From NCBI GenBank assembly GCA_016794785.1, contig JAEUHC010000013.1, forward strand, positions 310,001-374,000: a stretch of DNA of 64,000 nucleotides, written 5' to 3'. Positions 17,258 through 25,908 of this stretch are shown one piece after another (the first letter of the stretch is position 1; every line of letters starts with the position of its first letter). Source of the stretch: Opitutaceae bacterium (GTDB lineage: Bacteria; Verrucomicrobiota; Verrucomicrobiia; Opitutales; Opitutaceae). The notes below the pieces were generated by a model, which saw only the letters and a program-made list of their open reading frames with translations, made no database searches and was not told the origin of the DNA. The translations under genes and the position numbers were made by a program.

Positions 17258-17767
17258 TCAAGCCTGCTCCGGCCAGACGCCGTGGCAGCGATATTTCGCC
17301 CAAAGCGGGGCGGTCTTCTCATTTTTCCGAAACGCGATCGCGGCGATGCCCGCGACCACGCCACCGGCGCGCTCGATTAGCTCCACGGCGGCCCGCGCGG
17401 TCGCGCCCGTCTCGATCCACTCGTCGGTCAACAATACGCGCGTGCCGGGCGGCCAGGGGTGGGCGCGCAGCTCGAAGGTTTTTTCCCCGCCCGAGTAGTC
17501 CAGGAAGCTCACGCGCTCGTTCTTCACCGGCAGCTTGCCGCCCTTGCGCACGGGCACGAAGCCCACGCCGAGCTGCAGCGCGATCGCGGTGCCGACGATG
17601 AAGCCGAGCGCATCGGTGCCGACCACGCGCTCGATCTTGTCCCCGCGCCAGGGCGCCACCAGATCATCCACGAGCGCGGCGAAGGCCGCGGGCTCCGCAA
17701 AGATGGGCGTCACGTCGCTGCGCTTGTAGTGCAGCTTGCTCCGGTCGATCAGGCGCAGATAGTCCAC
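17258..17767 (-). CDS. Purine-type phosphoribosyltransferase (adenine PRTase-like)
   Basis: This 169-residue type I phosphoribosyltransferase joins a nucleobase to PRPP. The PRPP loop is VLLTDEWIETGATARAAVEL, the hood and core are DKIERVVGTDALGFIVGTAIA, and VPVRKGGKLP matches the adenine enzyme. The PRPP motif has DEW rather than the common DDL. The GTG at 17767 (VDYLRLIDRS) starts where adenine PRTases start and has GGGAG just before it; a further GTG at 17827 would add 20 Gly/Arg-rich residues. The gene is divergent from a nucleoside hydrolase with 68 bases between starts. Together they would release and re-use nucleobases. Confidence 0.8.
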   Translation of the reverse strand: MDYLRLIDRSKLHYKRSDVTPIFAEPAAFAALVDDLVAPWRGDKIERVVGTDALGFIVGTAIALQLGVGFVPVRKGGKLPVKNERVSFLDYSGGEKTFELRAHPWPPGTRVLLTDEWIETGATARAAVELIERAGGVVAGIAAIAFRKNEKTAPLWAKYRCHGVWPEQA

Positions 17768-17835
17768 GCTCCCGTTGAGCCGCCGCCCGCCGCGCGACGC
17801 AACGCCAACTTTTCCTCCCACCCGCACCCACCCGC

Positions 17836-18834
17836 ATGGCCGGCCGCCGCAAGCTCCTCATCGATCAGGACACCCTCGGGCCCGCCTCGACCAACCTCCA
17901 GTCCGTCGCCCTCCTGCTCAACGCGCCCGACACCGAGGTGCTCGGCCTCGGCGTCGTGACCGGCGATCACTGGCGCGACCAGCAGGTGCGCCACGCCCTG
18001 CGCCTCCTCGAAATCATGGGCCGCAGCGACGTGCCGGTCTTCCCCGGCGCCGAGATGCCGCTGCTGCGCACCCCCGCCGGCACGGCCGCGTGGGAAAAAC
18101 GCCACGGCAAACTCATCTACAACGGCGCCTGGGATCTCGCCCGGCCCGGCAAGTGGGCCGACCCGCGCGAGACGCGCGCTCTGCCCGAGGGCAACCCGAC
18201 GACCGCGCCCTGGGCCGAGGCCGCCGCCACGGCCTACGTGCGGCTCGCCCGCGCGCATCCCGGGGAGATTTCGCTCTGGTGCGCCGGCCCGCTCACCAAC
18301 ATCGCTCTCGCCTGCCGGCTCGACCCGGAGTTCCCCGCGCTGGTGCGCGAGCTGCACTTCATGGGCGGGGCCCTTCAGCCCCGCGGCGGCGCGCGGGAAT
18401 TTGCGCACACGCCGCGCCGCGAGTTCAATATCCGCTTCGATCCTGAGGCCGCGCGGATCGTCCTCCGCGCGTCGTGGCCGCGCGTCATGTGCTCGCCCAT
18501 CGACGTGTCCCAGGAGGTGCGCTCGACGCCCGAGATGTTCGCCGCCATCGCCCGCGCCGGCACGCCGCTCGCACGCTACCTCGATCAGTTCGGCCCCCGC
18601 AACCGCCCGCTATGGGACGAGGTCGCCGCCGCGACTTGGATCGATCCGACGCTCGTCACGGAAAGCGCCGACCTGTTCATCGACGTCGATCTCGGCCACG
18701 GCGCGACGCTCGGCGACCTGCGCTGCTGGCCCCCGGGCGAGGAGCCCGGCCTCGGCGAAATCCGCGCCCGCGTGCAGCAGCGCATCGACGCCGCGAGATT
18801 CTCGGAGCTGTGCGTGCGGCTCCTGTCGCACTGA
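17836..18834 (+). CDS. Nucleoside hydrolase family protein with altered metal motif
   Basis: This 332-residue protein belongs to the inosine/uridine-preferring nucleoside hydrolase family, cytoplasmic enzymes that split the N-glycosidic bond of nucleosides. Family blocks are LLNAPDTEVLGLGVVTGD, ISLWCAGPLTNIALACRL, LHFMGGALQPRGG and REFNIRFDPEAARIVL. The calcium-binding motif DxDxxxDD is changed to DQDTLGPA, so the second pair of Asp residues is gone, while LWDEVAAATWIDP near residue 260 keeps the late Asp. That can mean a different substrate or lost activity. ATG 17836 begins the conserved core. It is divergent from the phosphoribosyltransferase and is followed by the TA-like pair. Confidence 0.85.
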   Translation: MAGRRKLLIDQDTLGPASTNLQSVALLLNAPDTEVLGLGVVTGDHWRDQQVRHALRLLEIMGRSDVPVFPGAEMPLLRTPAGTAAWEKRHGKLIYNGAWDLARPGKWADPRETRALPEGNPTTAPWAEAAATAYVRLARAHPGEISLWCAGPLTNIALACRLDPEFPALVRELHFMGGALQPRGGAREFAHTPRREFNIRFDPEAARIVLRASWPRVMCSPIDVSQEVRSTPEMFAAIARAGTPLARYLDQFGPRNRPLWDEVAAATWIDPTLVTESADLFIDVDLGHGATLGDLRCWPPGEEPGLGEIRARVQQRIDAARFSELCVRLLSH

Positions 18835-18882
18835 GTTCGCCGCTCTTGCGCGGTCGGTTTTAGACTCTACGTTCCCGTTGCC

Positions 18883-19107
18883 ATGTCGCCACTCGCCGAG
18901 ACCGACCACGAACGCGCCGCCCACGCTCATCAGGCGGCGATCTACCGGGCGATGTCGCCGCAGCAACGGCTCGCGCAGGCGCTGCGCATGAATCGCACGA
19001 TGCGCCGGCTGCTCGCGACGGGCTTTCGCCTGCGCCACGCCGACTGGTCCGAAGTTCAGATCCAGCGAGCCGTGGCTGATTCCGTTCTCCATGCCCGCAC
19101 CGGATGA
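18883..19107 (+). CDS. Small protein paired with a nucleotidyltransferase (possible antitoxin-like partner)
   Basis: This 74-residue, charged, helical protein has no signal peptide. Its core, IYRAMSPQQRLAQALRMNRTMRRLL followed by RHADWSEVQIQRAV (both seen in parts), resembles short proteins often found just upstream of nucleotidyltransferase-fold genes. Its end overlaps the next start by 17 bases, which implies translational coupling. The pair could be a type IV toxin-antitoxin system or simply a regulator with its enzyme. I rely on the arrangement more than on sequence identity. Confidence 0.65.
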   Translation: MSPLAETDHERAAHAHQAAIYRAMSPQQRLAQALRMNRTMRRLLATGFRLRHADWSEVQIQRAVADSVLHARTG

Positions 19108-19651
19108 ACCGGGGCTCTTCGTCGCCCGGCTCGAGGCGATTGGCGCGCCCTACATGGTGACGGGAGCCACCGCCGCGATCCTCTACGGCCAGCCTCGCGT
19201 GACCAACGACCTCGATGTCGTGCTGAGCCTCGACGACGCGGCGCGCGGCGCGTTGCTGCGCGCGTTCCCCGAGACCGATTTCTACGTCCCGCCGGAGTCC
19301 GTGATTAGGGTGGAGCAGGCGCGCTCGCAGCGCGGCCACTTCAACCTCATCCACCACGAGTCCGGCTACAAAGCCGACATCTACCTCGCGGGCACGGATC
19401 CGCTGCACGCCTGGGCGCTGCCCCGCCGCCGTCGGGTGCGTTGGGATGAGACGCTCGAGATGTCCGTCGCCCCGCCGGAGTATGTCGTGCTGCGCAAACT
19501 TGAGTTTTTCCGCGAAGGCCGCTCCTCGAAACATCCCGCCGACATCCGCGCGATCTGCGGGACCACGGGCGTCGACGAAGCCGCGCTTGCCCCATGGCTT
19601 GACCTTCTCGGGCTCTCCGAGCTGTGGCGCGAAATAAGGGCCCAACCATGA
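19091..19651 (+). CDS. Nucleotidyltransferase-fold protein (AbiEii/MenT-like)
   Basis: This 186-residue protein has a minimal nucleotidyltransferase fold. YMVTGATAAILYGQPRVTNDLDVVL (seen in parts) carries the G-[ST]-like turn and the paired Asp residues in NDLDVV that bind metal. A third acidic position may be YKADIYLAGTDP, and the Lys in VLRKLEFFREGRSSKHPADI fits the AbiEii group. Relatives include toxins that modify tRNA. It overlaps the small upstream gene by 17 bases, and its TGA overlaps the ATG of the next gene by four bases, so three genes are translationally linked. The link to an amidohydrolase is unusual for a toxin and leaves a metabolic role possible. Confidence 0.75.
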   Translation: MPAPDEPGLFVARLEAIGAPYMVTGATAAILYGQPRVTNDLDVVLSLDDAARGALLRAFPETDFYVPPESVIRVEQARSQRGHFNLIHHESGYKADIYLAGTDPLHAWALPRRRRVRWDETLEMSVAPPEYVVLRKLEFFREGRSSKHPADIRAICGTTGVDEAALAPWLDLLGLSELWREIRAQP

Positions 19652-21054
19652 CCACACGCTCCCTCCTGCACCGCGGCCTGCTCGGCGCTTGGGCTCTCGT
19701 CCTTGATTGCTCGCTCCAAGCGCAGACGGCCGAACCCGCGGACCTCGTCATCACGCGCGCCCATATCGTGACGATGAATGCGGCCAAGGACATCATCGAA
19801 GACGGCGCGGTCGTGATCCGCGGCGAACGCATCCTCGCCGTCGGACCCGCCGCCCTCGCCGCAAACTACACCGCCAGGAAGACCATCGACGCCCGCGGCG
19901 CGATCGTGCTCCCGGGCATGATCAACACCCACACGCATGCGCCGATGACCGTGTTTCGCGGCCTCGGCGACGATGTGCCGGACCGGCTGCGGCGGTTCAT
20001 CTTCCCGCTAGAAAAAAATCTCATGAACCGCGAGTTCGTCCACTGGGGCGGGCTGCACGGCATCGTCGAGATGATCGAGGGCGGCGTCACCACGATGGTG
20101 AACAGCTACTACTTCGAGGAGGAGTTCGCCGCCGTGGTGAAGCAGGCCGGCATGCGCGCCGTGCTCGGCCAGACCGTGATCAATTTTCCCGCGCCCGACG
20201 CACCCGAGCCCTACGGCGGCCTCGCGCTCGCGAGGAAATTCGCCACCGCCTGGCGCCGCGATCCGCTCATCACGCCCGCGATCTCGCCGCACGCGCCCTA
20301 CACGGTGGATGTCGCGCACCTGCGCAAAATCGCCGCGCTCTCCGCCGAGCTCGATGTGCCCGTGCTCATCCACCTCGCCGAGATGACCGAGGAGATGACG
20401 CTGCTGCGCAAGGAGCACAACATGACCCCCGTCGAGTTCCTCGACTCCGTGGGCCTGCTCAACCGCCGCCTCGTCGCGGCGCACTGCATCTTTGTCACCG
20501 ACGCTGACATCGCCCTGCTCAAGGCTCGCGACGCCGGCATCGCGCACAACATGGTCGCCAACATCAAGTCGGCCAAGGGCGTCGCGCCCGCCCTCAAGAT
20601 GTTCGACGACGGCCTGCGCGTCGGCCTCGGCACCGATGGCCCGATGAGCGGCAACACCCTCGATCTCATCGGCCAGCTCGGCTACGTCGCCAAGGTCCAC
20701 AAGCTCGACCGCAAGGACCGCAACGTGATGCCCGCCATCAAGGTCGTGGAAATGGCCACGATGGGCGGCGCGCGCGCGATCCACCGCGAGGCCGACCTCG
20801 GCTCGCTGGAGCCCGGCAAGCTCGCCGACGTGATCATCGTCGATCACGAGAGCACGGCGATGGTGCCGCTCTTCGACGTCTATTCCGCGCTCGTCTATGC
20901 CGCCAGCCCCCGCGACGTGCGCACGACCATCATCCACGGCCGCGTGGTGATGGAGGATCGCAAGCTGCTGACCATCGACACCGCCGAAGTGCGCGCCAAG
21001 ATGCGCGAGATCACCCGCCGCATCAACGCGGCGCTTGCGGCCGGACTGAAGTGA
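19648..21054 (+). CDS. Exported metal-dependent amidohydrolase/deaminase (MtaD/TrzA-like)
   Basis: This 468-residue amidohydrolase-superfamily enzyme has an N-terminal signal peptide (1 to about 27, ending SLQAQ), so the mature enzyme should work in the periplasm. Metal-site motifs are GMINTHTHAPM, SPHAPYTV, HLAEMTEEM and GLGTDGPMSGNTLDLI, with AAHCIF before the last. The pattern is that of 5'-methylthioadenosine/S-adenosylhomocysteine deaminases and related aminohydrolases, which are normally cytoplasmic. ATG 19648 overlaps the previous stop (ATGA). The TonB receptor begins 33 bases downstream. An exported purine-nucleoside deaminase feeding salvage is my inference; other ring aminohydrolase substrates are possible. 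Confidence 0.87.
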   Translation: MTTRSLLHRGLLGAWALVLDCSLQAQTAEPADLVITRAHIVTMNAAKDIIEDGAVVIRGERILAVGPAALAANYTARKTIDARGAIVLPGMINTHTHAPMTVFRGLGDDVPDRLRRFIFPLEKNLMNREFVHWGGLHGIVEMIEGGVTTMVNSYYFEEEFAAVVKQAGMRAVLGQTVINFPAPDAPEPYGGLALARKFATAWRRDPLITPAISPHAPYTVDVAHLRKIAALSAELDVPVLIHLAEMTEEMTLLRKEHNMTPVEFLDSVGLLNRRLVAAHCIFVTDADIALLKARDAGIAHNMVANIKSAKGVAPALKMFDDGLRVGLGTDGPMSGNTLDLIGQLGYVAKVHKLDRKDRNVMPAIKVVEMATMGGARAIHREADLGSLEPGKLADVIIVDHESTAMVPLFDVYSALVYAASPRDVRTTIIHGRVVMEDRKLLTIDTAEVRAKMREITRRINAALAAGLK

Positions 21055-21087
21055 CGTTCTTTACCTAGCTCTTTTTTTGACCACACA

Positions 21088-23802
21088 ATGCACCTAAGAC
21101 CCACCACTGCCTTCCTGGCCTTCGCCGCAATTTCCGCGGTCGCTTCAACCGCCCTCATCGCCGCGCAGGCGCCCACCGTCACGGGCCAGCCCATCGCGCT
21201 CGAGGCCTTCACCGTCACCGGCACGAATCTCCGCATCGGCGAGTCCGCCGGCGCCGCCAATCTCCGCGTGCTCACGCCCGCCGAGATCGAAGCCTCCGGC
21301 CAGACCAACCTCGCCGGCCTCCTCCGCAAGATCCCCGAGATCGGCGCGCAGGGCTTTGCCGAGAATCGCGTCAACACCTCCTCGCCCGGCACCGCCGCCG
21401 TCTCGATGCGCGGGCTCGGCGTCAATTCCACGCTCGTCCTCCTGAACGGCCGGCGCGTCACCCTCGCGCCGCTCGGCCAGGGCGGCAGCGCCGCGGGCCT
21501 CGGCACCGAGCAGTTTGTCGATGTGAACATGATCCCGGTCGCCGCCATCCAGCGCATCGAGGTGCTGAAGGACGGCGCCTCCGCCGTCTACGGCGCCGAT
21601 GCGGTCGCCGGCGTGGTGAATATCATCCTGAAAAAGGACATCACCGAGGGCGTCCTCTCCCTCAGCTATGGCGACTACACGGGCGGCATCAACGCGCCGA
21701 TCTTCCGCGGCTCGTTCTTCACCGGCACCAAGGAGAACAAGACCTCCCTCTCCCTCATCGCCGACTGGTATGAGCGCAAGGAGTTCAAGTTCGCCGCGCT
21801 GCCGCAGCCCGTGAAGCGCCAGCTCCTGCTCGCGAGCAACACCCCCGGCTCCTTCGTCGCGCCCGTGGGCGCGATCGATCCGATCACCGGCCAGGTCATC
21901 CCCGCCGGCACCGCCCAGGCCGCGCGCACCTTCACCAGCGATCGCAACGCCGCGGGACCCAACGCCACGTTCACGCGCCAGCTCCAGACCCAGAATACCT
22001 TCGACGCCAACGCCGCCATCCGCCCGCAGACTGATGCCGAGCGCAAGGGCATCGTCGCCATCCTGCGCCACGAGCTGTCAGCCAGCGTCAGCGGCTTTGT
22101 CGAAATCGGCTGGCAGAAGAACAAGAACGTCGAGGGCCTCTCGCCCGCGCCGATCTCCACCCTCAACTCGATCACGCTGCCCGCAAACAATCCCTTCAAC
22201 CCCTTCGGCGTCGCGCTCACGTCCAACGCCACGCAGACGATGTTCTTCCGCTTCCTCGAGCTGGGCGACCGCCTCACGACCACGCGCAACAAGATGGAGC
22301 GCCTCGTCGCCGGCCTCGACGGCAAGCTCGCGCAAGGCTGGGTCTGGGACGCCGCGGCGACCTGGAACAAGTCCACCTCGCACCTCGACCTGAAAAACTT
22401 CCCCGCGCAGGACAAGGTCAACGCCGCCCTCGCCGACACCAACCGCGCCACCGCCCTCAACCTCTTTGCCAACGGCACCACCATCCGCAACAACCCCGCC
22501 ACCCTCGCGGGCCTCGAGAGCGGCGTCACGCGCGACGCCAAGACCGAGCTGCTGGCTTTCGATGCCCGCGCGACCGGCTCGGCCTTCAACCTCCCCGCCG
22601 GTAAGATCGCGCTCGCCGTCGGCGCGCAGTGGCGTGAGGAGAAGTTCTCCGACTACCGCACCCAGATCCAGCTGCTCAACCAAGGCGTGCCCGTGCCGCC
22701 CGCCAGCGGCGACCGCCGCGTGGGCGCCGCCTACGTGGAGGCGTCCGCGCCGATCACCTCCGCCTCCCAGAAGATCCCCGGCCTGCACTCACTCGAACTC
22801 AACGCCGCGGGCCGCCTCGAGGCGTTTTCCGACGACGGCGTGGACCAGACCACCGTGCCGCGCGTCGGCCTTCGCTGGCAGCCCATCGCCAAGGAAGTCA
22901 CGTTCCGCGCCTCGTGGGGCCGTGGCTTCCGCGCCCCGGCGCTCGCCGAGCTCTACCTGCCGCAGACGACCAACATCGTCTTCAACATCGTCGATCCCGC
23001 GCGCGCCGGCCGGCCGGGCTCCAACGCCAACGACACCGGCACCGGCCAGCGCCTCGTCCGCTCCGGCGGCAACCCGCTGCTCGCGCCTGAGAAATCCGAG
23101 TCCACCAACTTCGGCGTGCTCCTCTCGCCCAGCGCGCTAAAGGGCCTCACGCTCAGCGTCGATTTCTACACCGTCGAGGTGAAGAACCGCATCGGCGCCG
23201 CCGCCACCCCCGCGATCATCCTGGCCAATCCCACGCTCTTCCCTGACGCGATCGTGCGCGCTGCGCCGACCGCGAGCGACACCGCCAACAACCTGCCCGG
23301 CGAGCTGCGCGAGATCCGCACCGGGCTCGGCAACTTCGGCCGCACCAAGGCCGAGGGCGTGGACTTCGCGGCCGAGTATCGCTTCACCGCGGGCGGGTTC
23401 GGCCGCTTCGCCACCCGTGCCGCCGCCACGCTCATCAACTCGCAGACCCTCCGCACGCGCCCCGATCTCGCGCAAGTCGAGACCGTGGGCCTCTACGAGA
23501 TTCCGCGCTGGCGCGGCGACGCCTCCGTGCACTGGACCCGCGAGCAGCTCTCCGCCGCCGTCAACGTGAACTACATCGGCGGCTTCCAGGACACCTCGCC
23601 GAGCCCGCTCCTCGTGAAGCAGCAGATCACCACGGACGTGCAGGTCGCCCACCCGCTCCCGTGGGGCCTGCGCGCCGCCGTGGGCGTGAACAACGTCTTC
23701 GACCGCAAGGCCCCGGCGACGAGCTTCTCGACCGGCTACGCCGAGCGCGCGAGCAACTTCCTCCCGCGCTTCGCGTATCTCGAGCTGACGAAGAAATTCT
23801 GA
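21088..23802 (+). CDS. TonB-dependent outer-membrane receptor (904 residues)
   Basis: The signal peptide (1 to about 27, ending IAAQA) leads to IALEAFTVTGTNLRIGES. The plug (VSMRGLGVNSTLVLLNGRR, then IQRIEVLKDGASAVYGADAVAG) precedes a 700-residue barrel that ends in YLELTKKF. It belongs to the same broad group as the receptor at 8206-11397 but is clearly not a recent duplicate. It follows the amidohydrolase by 33 bases on the same strand and ends at a strong hairpin terminator. The ligand is unknown; the neighbours suggest a nucleoside or purine-like compound. Confidence 0.94.
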   Translation: MHLRPTTAFLAFAAISAVASTALIAAQAPTVTGQPIALEAFTVTGTNLRIGESAGAANLRVLTPAEIEASGQTNLAGLLRKIPEIGAQGFAENRVNTSSPGTAAVSMRGLGVNSTLVLLNGRRVTLAPLGQGGSAAGLGTEQFVDVNMIPVAAIQRIEVLKDGASAVYGADAVAGVVNIILKKDITEGVLSLSYGDYTGGINAPIFRGSFFTGTKENKTSLSLIADWYERKEFKFAALPQPVKRQLLLASNTPGSFVAPVGAIDPITGQVIPAGTAQAARTFTSDRNAAGPNATFTRQLQTQNTFDANAAIRPQTDAERKGIVAILRHELSASVSGFVEIGWQKNKNVEGLSPAPISTLNSITLPANNPFNPFGVALTSNATQTMFFRFLELGDRLTTTRNKMERLVAGLDGKLAQGWVWDAAATWNKSTSHLDLKNFPAQDKVNAALADTNRATALNLFANGTTIRNNPATLAGLESGVTRDAKTELLAFDARATGSAFNLPAGKIALAVGAQWREEKFSDYRTQIQLLNQGVPVPPASGDRRVGAAYVEASAPITSASQKIPGLHSLELNAAGRLEAFSDDGVDQTTVPRVGLRWQPIAKEVTFRASWGRGFRAPALAELYLPQTTNIVFNIVDPARAGRPGSNANDTGTGQRLVRSGGNPLLAPEKSESTNFGVLLSPSALKGLTLSVDFYTVEVKNRIGAAATPAIILANPTLFPDAIVRAAPTASDTANNLPGELREIRTGLGNFGRTKAEGVDFAAEYRFTAGGFGRFATRAAATLINSQTLRTRPDLAQVETVGLYEIPRWRGDASVHWTREQLSAAVNVNYIGGFQDTSPSPLLVKQQITTDVQVAHPLPWGLRAAVGVNNVFDRKAPATSFSTGYAERASNFLPRFAYLELTKKF

Positions 23803-23819
23803 GCCAGCGTTCCACGCAG

Positions 23820-23872
23820 GGCCTGACCTTGGTCAGGCCTTCAGCCGCAAGAACGCCTCAGCAAACTGAGGC
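23820..23872. repeat. Two tandem hairpins downstream of the TonB receptor
   Basis: GGCCTGACC-TT-GGTCAGGCC (23820-23839) and GCCTCAG-CAAA-CTGAGGC (23855-23872) are two perfect short inverted repeats between the receptor stop and its terminator. The second is nearly the same as the hairpin GGCCTCAGC/GCTGAGGCC at 41604-41623, which suggests an intergenic repeat family. Confidence 0.8.
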
Positions 23873-23880
23873 TCCACCAA

Positions 23881-23908
23881 GGCCGGGCGATTCACGCCCG
23901 GCCTTTTT
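23881..23908 (+). terminator. Rho-independent terminator after the TonB receptor
   Basis: GGCCGGGCG (23881-23889), loop ATTCA, CGCCCGGCC (23895-23903) and then TTTTT at 23904-23908 form a 9-bp GC stem with a U-tract. It lies 78 bases after the receptor stop. The U-tract touches the stop codon of the convergent W-rich gene. Confidence 0.85.
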
Positions 23909-24579
23909 CACAGCCGCCAGCGGCCCTCGATAAAGATGTAGCTGCCGCCCCGCCGCTCCCAGCGCGGCTCGATCCACCCGCGGTGGCCGCGCGGCGGAAT
24001 CTCGTAGTGCCCCGCGATCCAGACATGACGCCGGCCGTGCCACGCCCAGTAGCCCGGCACCCAGACGTGCCGCGGCGACGGCCGGGCATAAACGACCTCG
24101 ACCCGCGGCCGCGGCGGCGCCTCGACCACGACCACTTCGACCGGCCGCGCGGGTTGCGGCGCGACGACCACCTGCGGCGCAGGCGTCGGGCTCACGACGC
24201 CCGACGCGACGGGCGCAACAGACGCGGGCGAAGCCTCGGCCCAACGGCCCTCGACGAGCACAAAACCATTGGCTTCCCGGCGCCATTGCGGCGCCTGCCA
24301 CTTGAGGCCGGCCGCGGGCGGGGTTTCCCAGCGACCGGTTTCCCACACGTAGGCGCCCTCGCTCCAGCGCCAGTGCCCCGGCACCCACTGATGCTGCGGC
24401 GAGGGCGATTCGCCGGGGATGTCGCCCACCGCCGGTGCGAGCGGCGCATCGACCATCGGCGCCGGGGCGACCGTGGGCGCGTTGGGCACGGCGTTGGCGG
24501 CGTGGCCGCTCACAGTGGAAAAAATCAACAGCGCCACACCGGGCGCGATCACATGACGACGGCAGAAGCGGGGAGTCAT
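23908..24579 (-). CDS. Exported W-rich YXWGXW-type repeat protein
   Basis: This 223-residue protein has a signal peptide (1 to about 30, ending GHAANA) and a body of short Trp/Gly repeats: HQWVPGHWRW, YVWETGRWETPP, VWVPGYWAWHG, HVWIAGHYEIPP and FIEGRWRL. These match the WxxGxW (YXWGXW/BcpO-related) repeat family of uncharacterised exported proteins. A Pro/Val-rich linker with PVEVVVVEAPP separates two repeat blocks. ATG 24579 is preceded by TAAGGA at a good distance, which decides it over the GTG at 24597. The protein probably sits in the periplasm or at the envelope surface; no function is assigned. Confidence 0.84.
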   Translation of the reverse strand: MTPRFCRRHVIAPGVALLIFSTVSGHAANAVPNAPTVAPAPMVDAPLAPAVGDIPGESPSPQHQWVPGHWRWSEGAYVWETGRWETPPAAGLKWQAPQWRREANGFVLVEGRWAEASPASVAPVASGVVSPTPAPQVVVAPQPARPVEVVVVEAPPRPRVEVVYARPSPRHVWVPGYWAWHGRRHVWIAGHYEIPPRGHRGWIEPRWERRGGSYIFIEGRWRL

Positions 24580-24635
24580 GGCATCCTTAGACGCCACACC
24601 TCGGACGATGTTTCGCCGGAGTTTGAAGCCCTCGC

Positions 24636-25754
24636 CTACGTTTTGATTTCGATCCGTTTCCCGCCCTGCGCGGCGGAGGCGTAGATGGCCTCGATGATCA
24701 CCATGTCGCGGCGGCCCATCGCGCCGGACACGGGCGACTCGCGGTCTTCGCGGATGCAGCGCGCAAAATCGTCGATCTGCACCGCCTGCTGGCTCGGCGG
24801 CACCGCGGGCGTGAACGGCCCGCGGCTCGTCACGGCCTTGAGCCCGCCGTATTGGAAGGCCGGCGCGATCTCGATCCAGCCTTGGTCGCCCTCGGCGCGG
24901 AAACGGTCGAGACCCTGGTTGTAGCTCGTCGAAAAATCACCGCGCTCGCCGCGGGCAAACTCCATCGTCCACTCGATCGTCTCCTCCACGTCGCGGAAAA
25001 ACTCCGGCCGCTGCTTCGGCAGCTCGCGCGCCGTGATCGCGATCGGAGCGACGCCGCCGGCTGCCATGCACGCCGCCTGCACCGCGTAGATGCCGAGGTC
25101 CATCAGCGGGCCGCCGCCGGCGAGCTTGCGCTCGGCGCGCCACTGGGGGCGCGTCATCTTGAACGACAGGCCGCCGCTCATCTTCGCCAGCCGGCCGAAG
25201 TCGCCGTCGCGGGCGAGGCGTTTCAGCTCGTCGTAGTGCGGCTCGAACTGGAGGCGGTAGCCCACGGAGAGTTTCACCCGGTTGGCGCGGCACGCGGCCA
25301 GCATCGCGTCGCACTCGCTCACGGTCAGCGCCAGCGGCTTCTCGCAGATCACGTGCTTGCCCGCCCACGCGGCGGCGCTCGCATGCGCGAGGTGCAGGGC
25401 GTTGGGCGTGACGACGTAGACGATGTCGATGTCGCGGTTCTCGGCGAGGCGGGACATCTTGTCGTAATGGTAGATGTAGTCCTCGGGAAACCCGAACTCC
25501 TTCGCCCACTGCCGGCCCTTGTCGGGCGAGCCGGTGATGACGCCGCGCAGCTCCACGTGCTGCGTGAGCTTGAGCGCCGGCGCGAGCTGCCCGGTCGCGT
25601 AGCCACCCAAGCCCGCGAGCGCGATGCCCAGCTTGCGGGGTGCCGGCTGCGCACGGCCACGCGTGAGGCTTGCCAGCGCCGCCGCGCCGCCGGCGATCCG
25701 GCCGATGAATGAGCGTCGCGTCGAGGCGGGTGTCGGGGGGGATTTCATTTTCAT
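24636..25754 (-). CDS. Tat-exported Gfo/Idh/MocA oxidoreductase
   Basis: This 372-residue sugar oxidoreductase has a twin-arginine signal (TRRSFIGRIAGGAAALASL), a Rossmann domain opening with GIALAGLGGYATGQLAPAL, and the family's catalytic segment HVICEKPLAL. Its C-terminal half matches glucose-fructose-oxidoreductase-like enzymes (FRAEGDQGWIEIAPAF). The Tat signal fits folding with bound NADP before export. Such enzymes oxidise or interconvert sugars in the periplasm and in this phylum occur with DUF1080 hydrolases, one of which lies 760 bases downstream on the same strand. I place the start at ATG 25754 (MKMKS); the frame is open upstream but lacks signal features. Confidence 0.9.
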   Translation of the reverse strand: MKMKSPPTPASTRRSFIGRIAGGAAALASLTRGRAQPAPRKLGIALAGLGGYATGQLAPALKLTQHVELRGVITGSPDKGRQWAKEFGFPEDYIYHYDKMSRLAENRDIDIVYVVTPNALHLAHASAAAWAGKHVICEKPLALTVSECDAMLAACRANRVKLSVGYRLQFEPHYDELKRLARDGDFGRLAKMSGGLSFKMTRPQWRAERKLAGGGPLMDLGIYAVQAACMAAGGVAPIAITARELPKQRPEFFRDVEETIEWTMEFARGERGDFSTSYNQGLDRFRAEGDQGWIEIAPAFQYGGLKAVTSRGPFTPAVPPSQQAVQIDDFARCIREDRESPVSGAMGRRDMVIIEAIYASAAQGGKRIEIKT

Positions 25755-25908
25755 GGGGCGAACGACTTTCCTTACGTCCACTCGCCGGCCCATGCAACCC
25801 CTCCCTCGCCTCACCAGCCTCGGCCTGCCCGCCGCCACCGACCACGCCCCGCCGCCGACGGGTGATCCGAGTGCGAAGAAGAAATGAGGCGACGGCTCCC
25901 CCGTCTTA

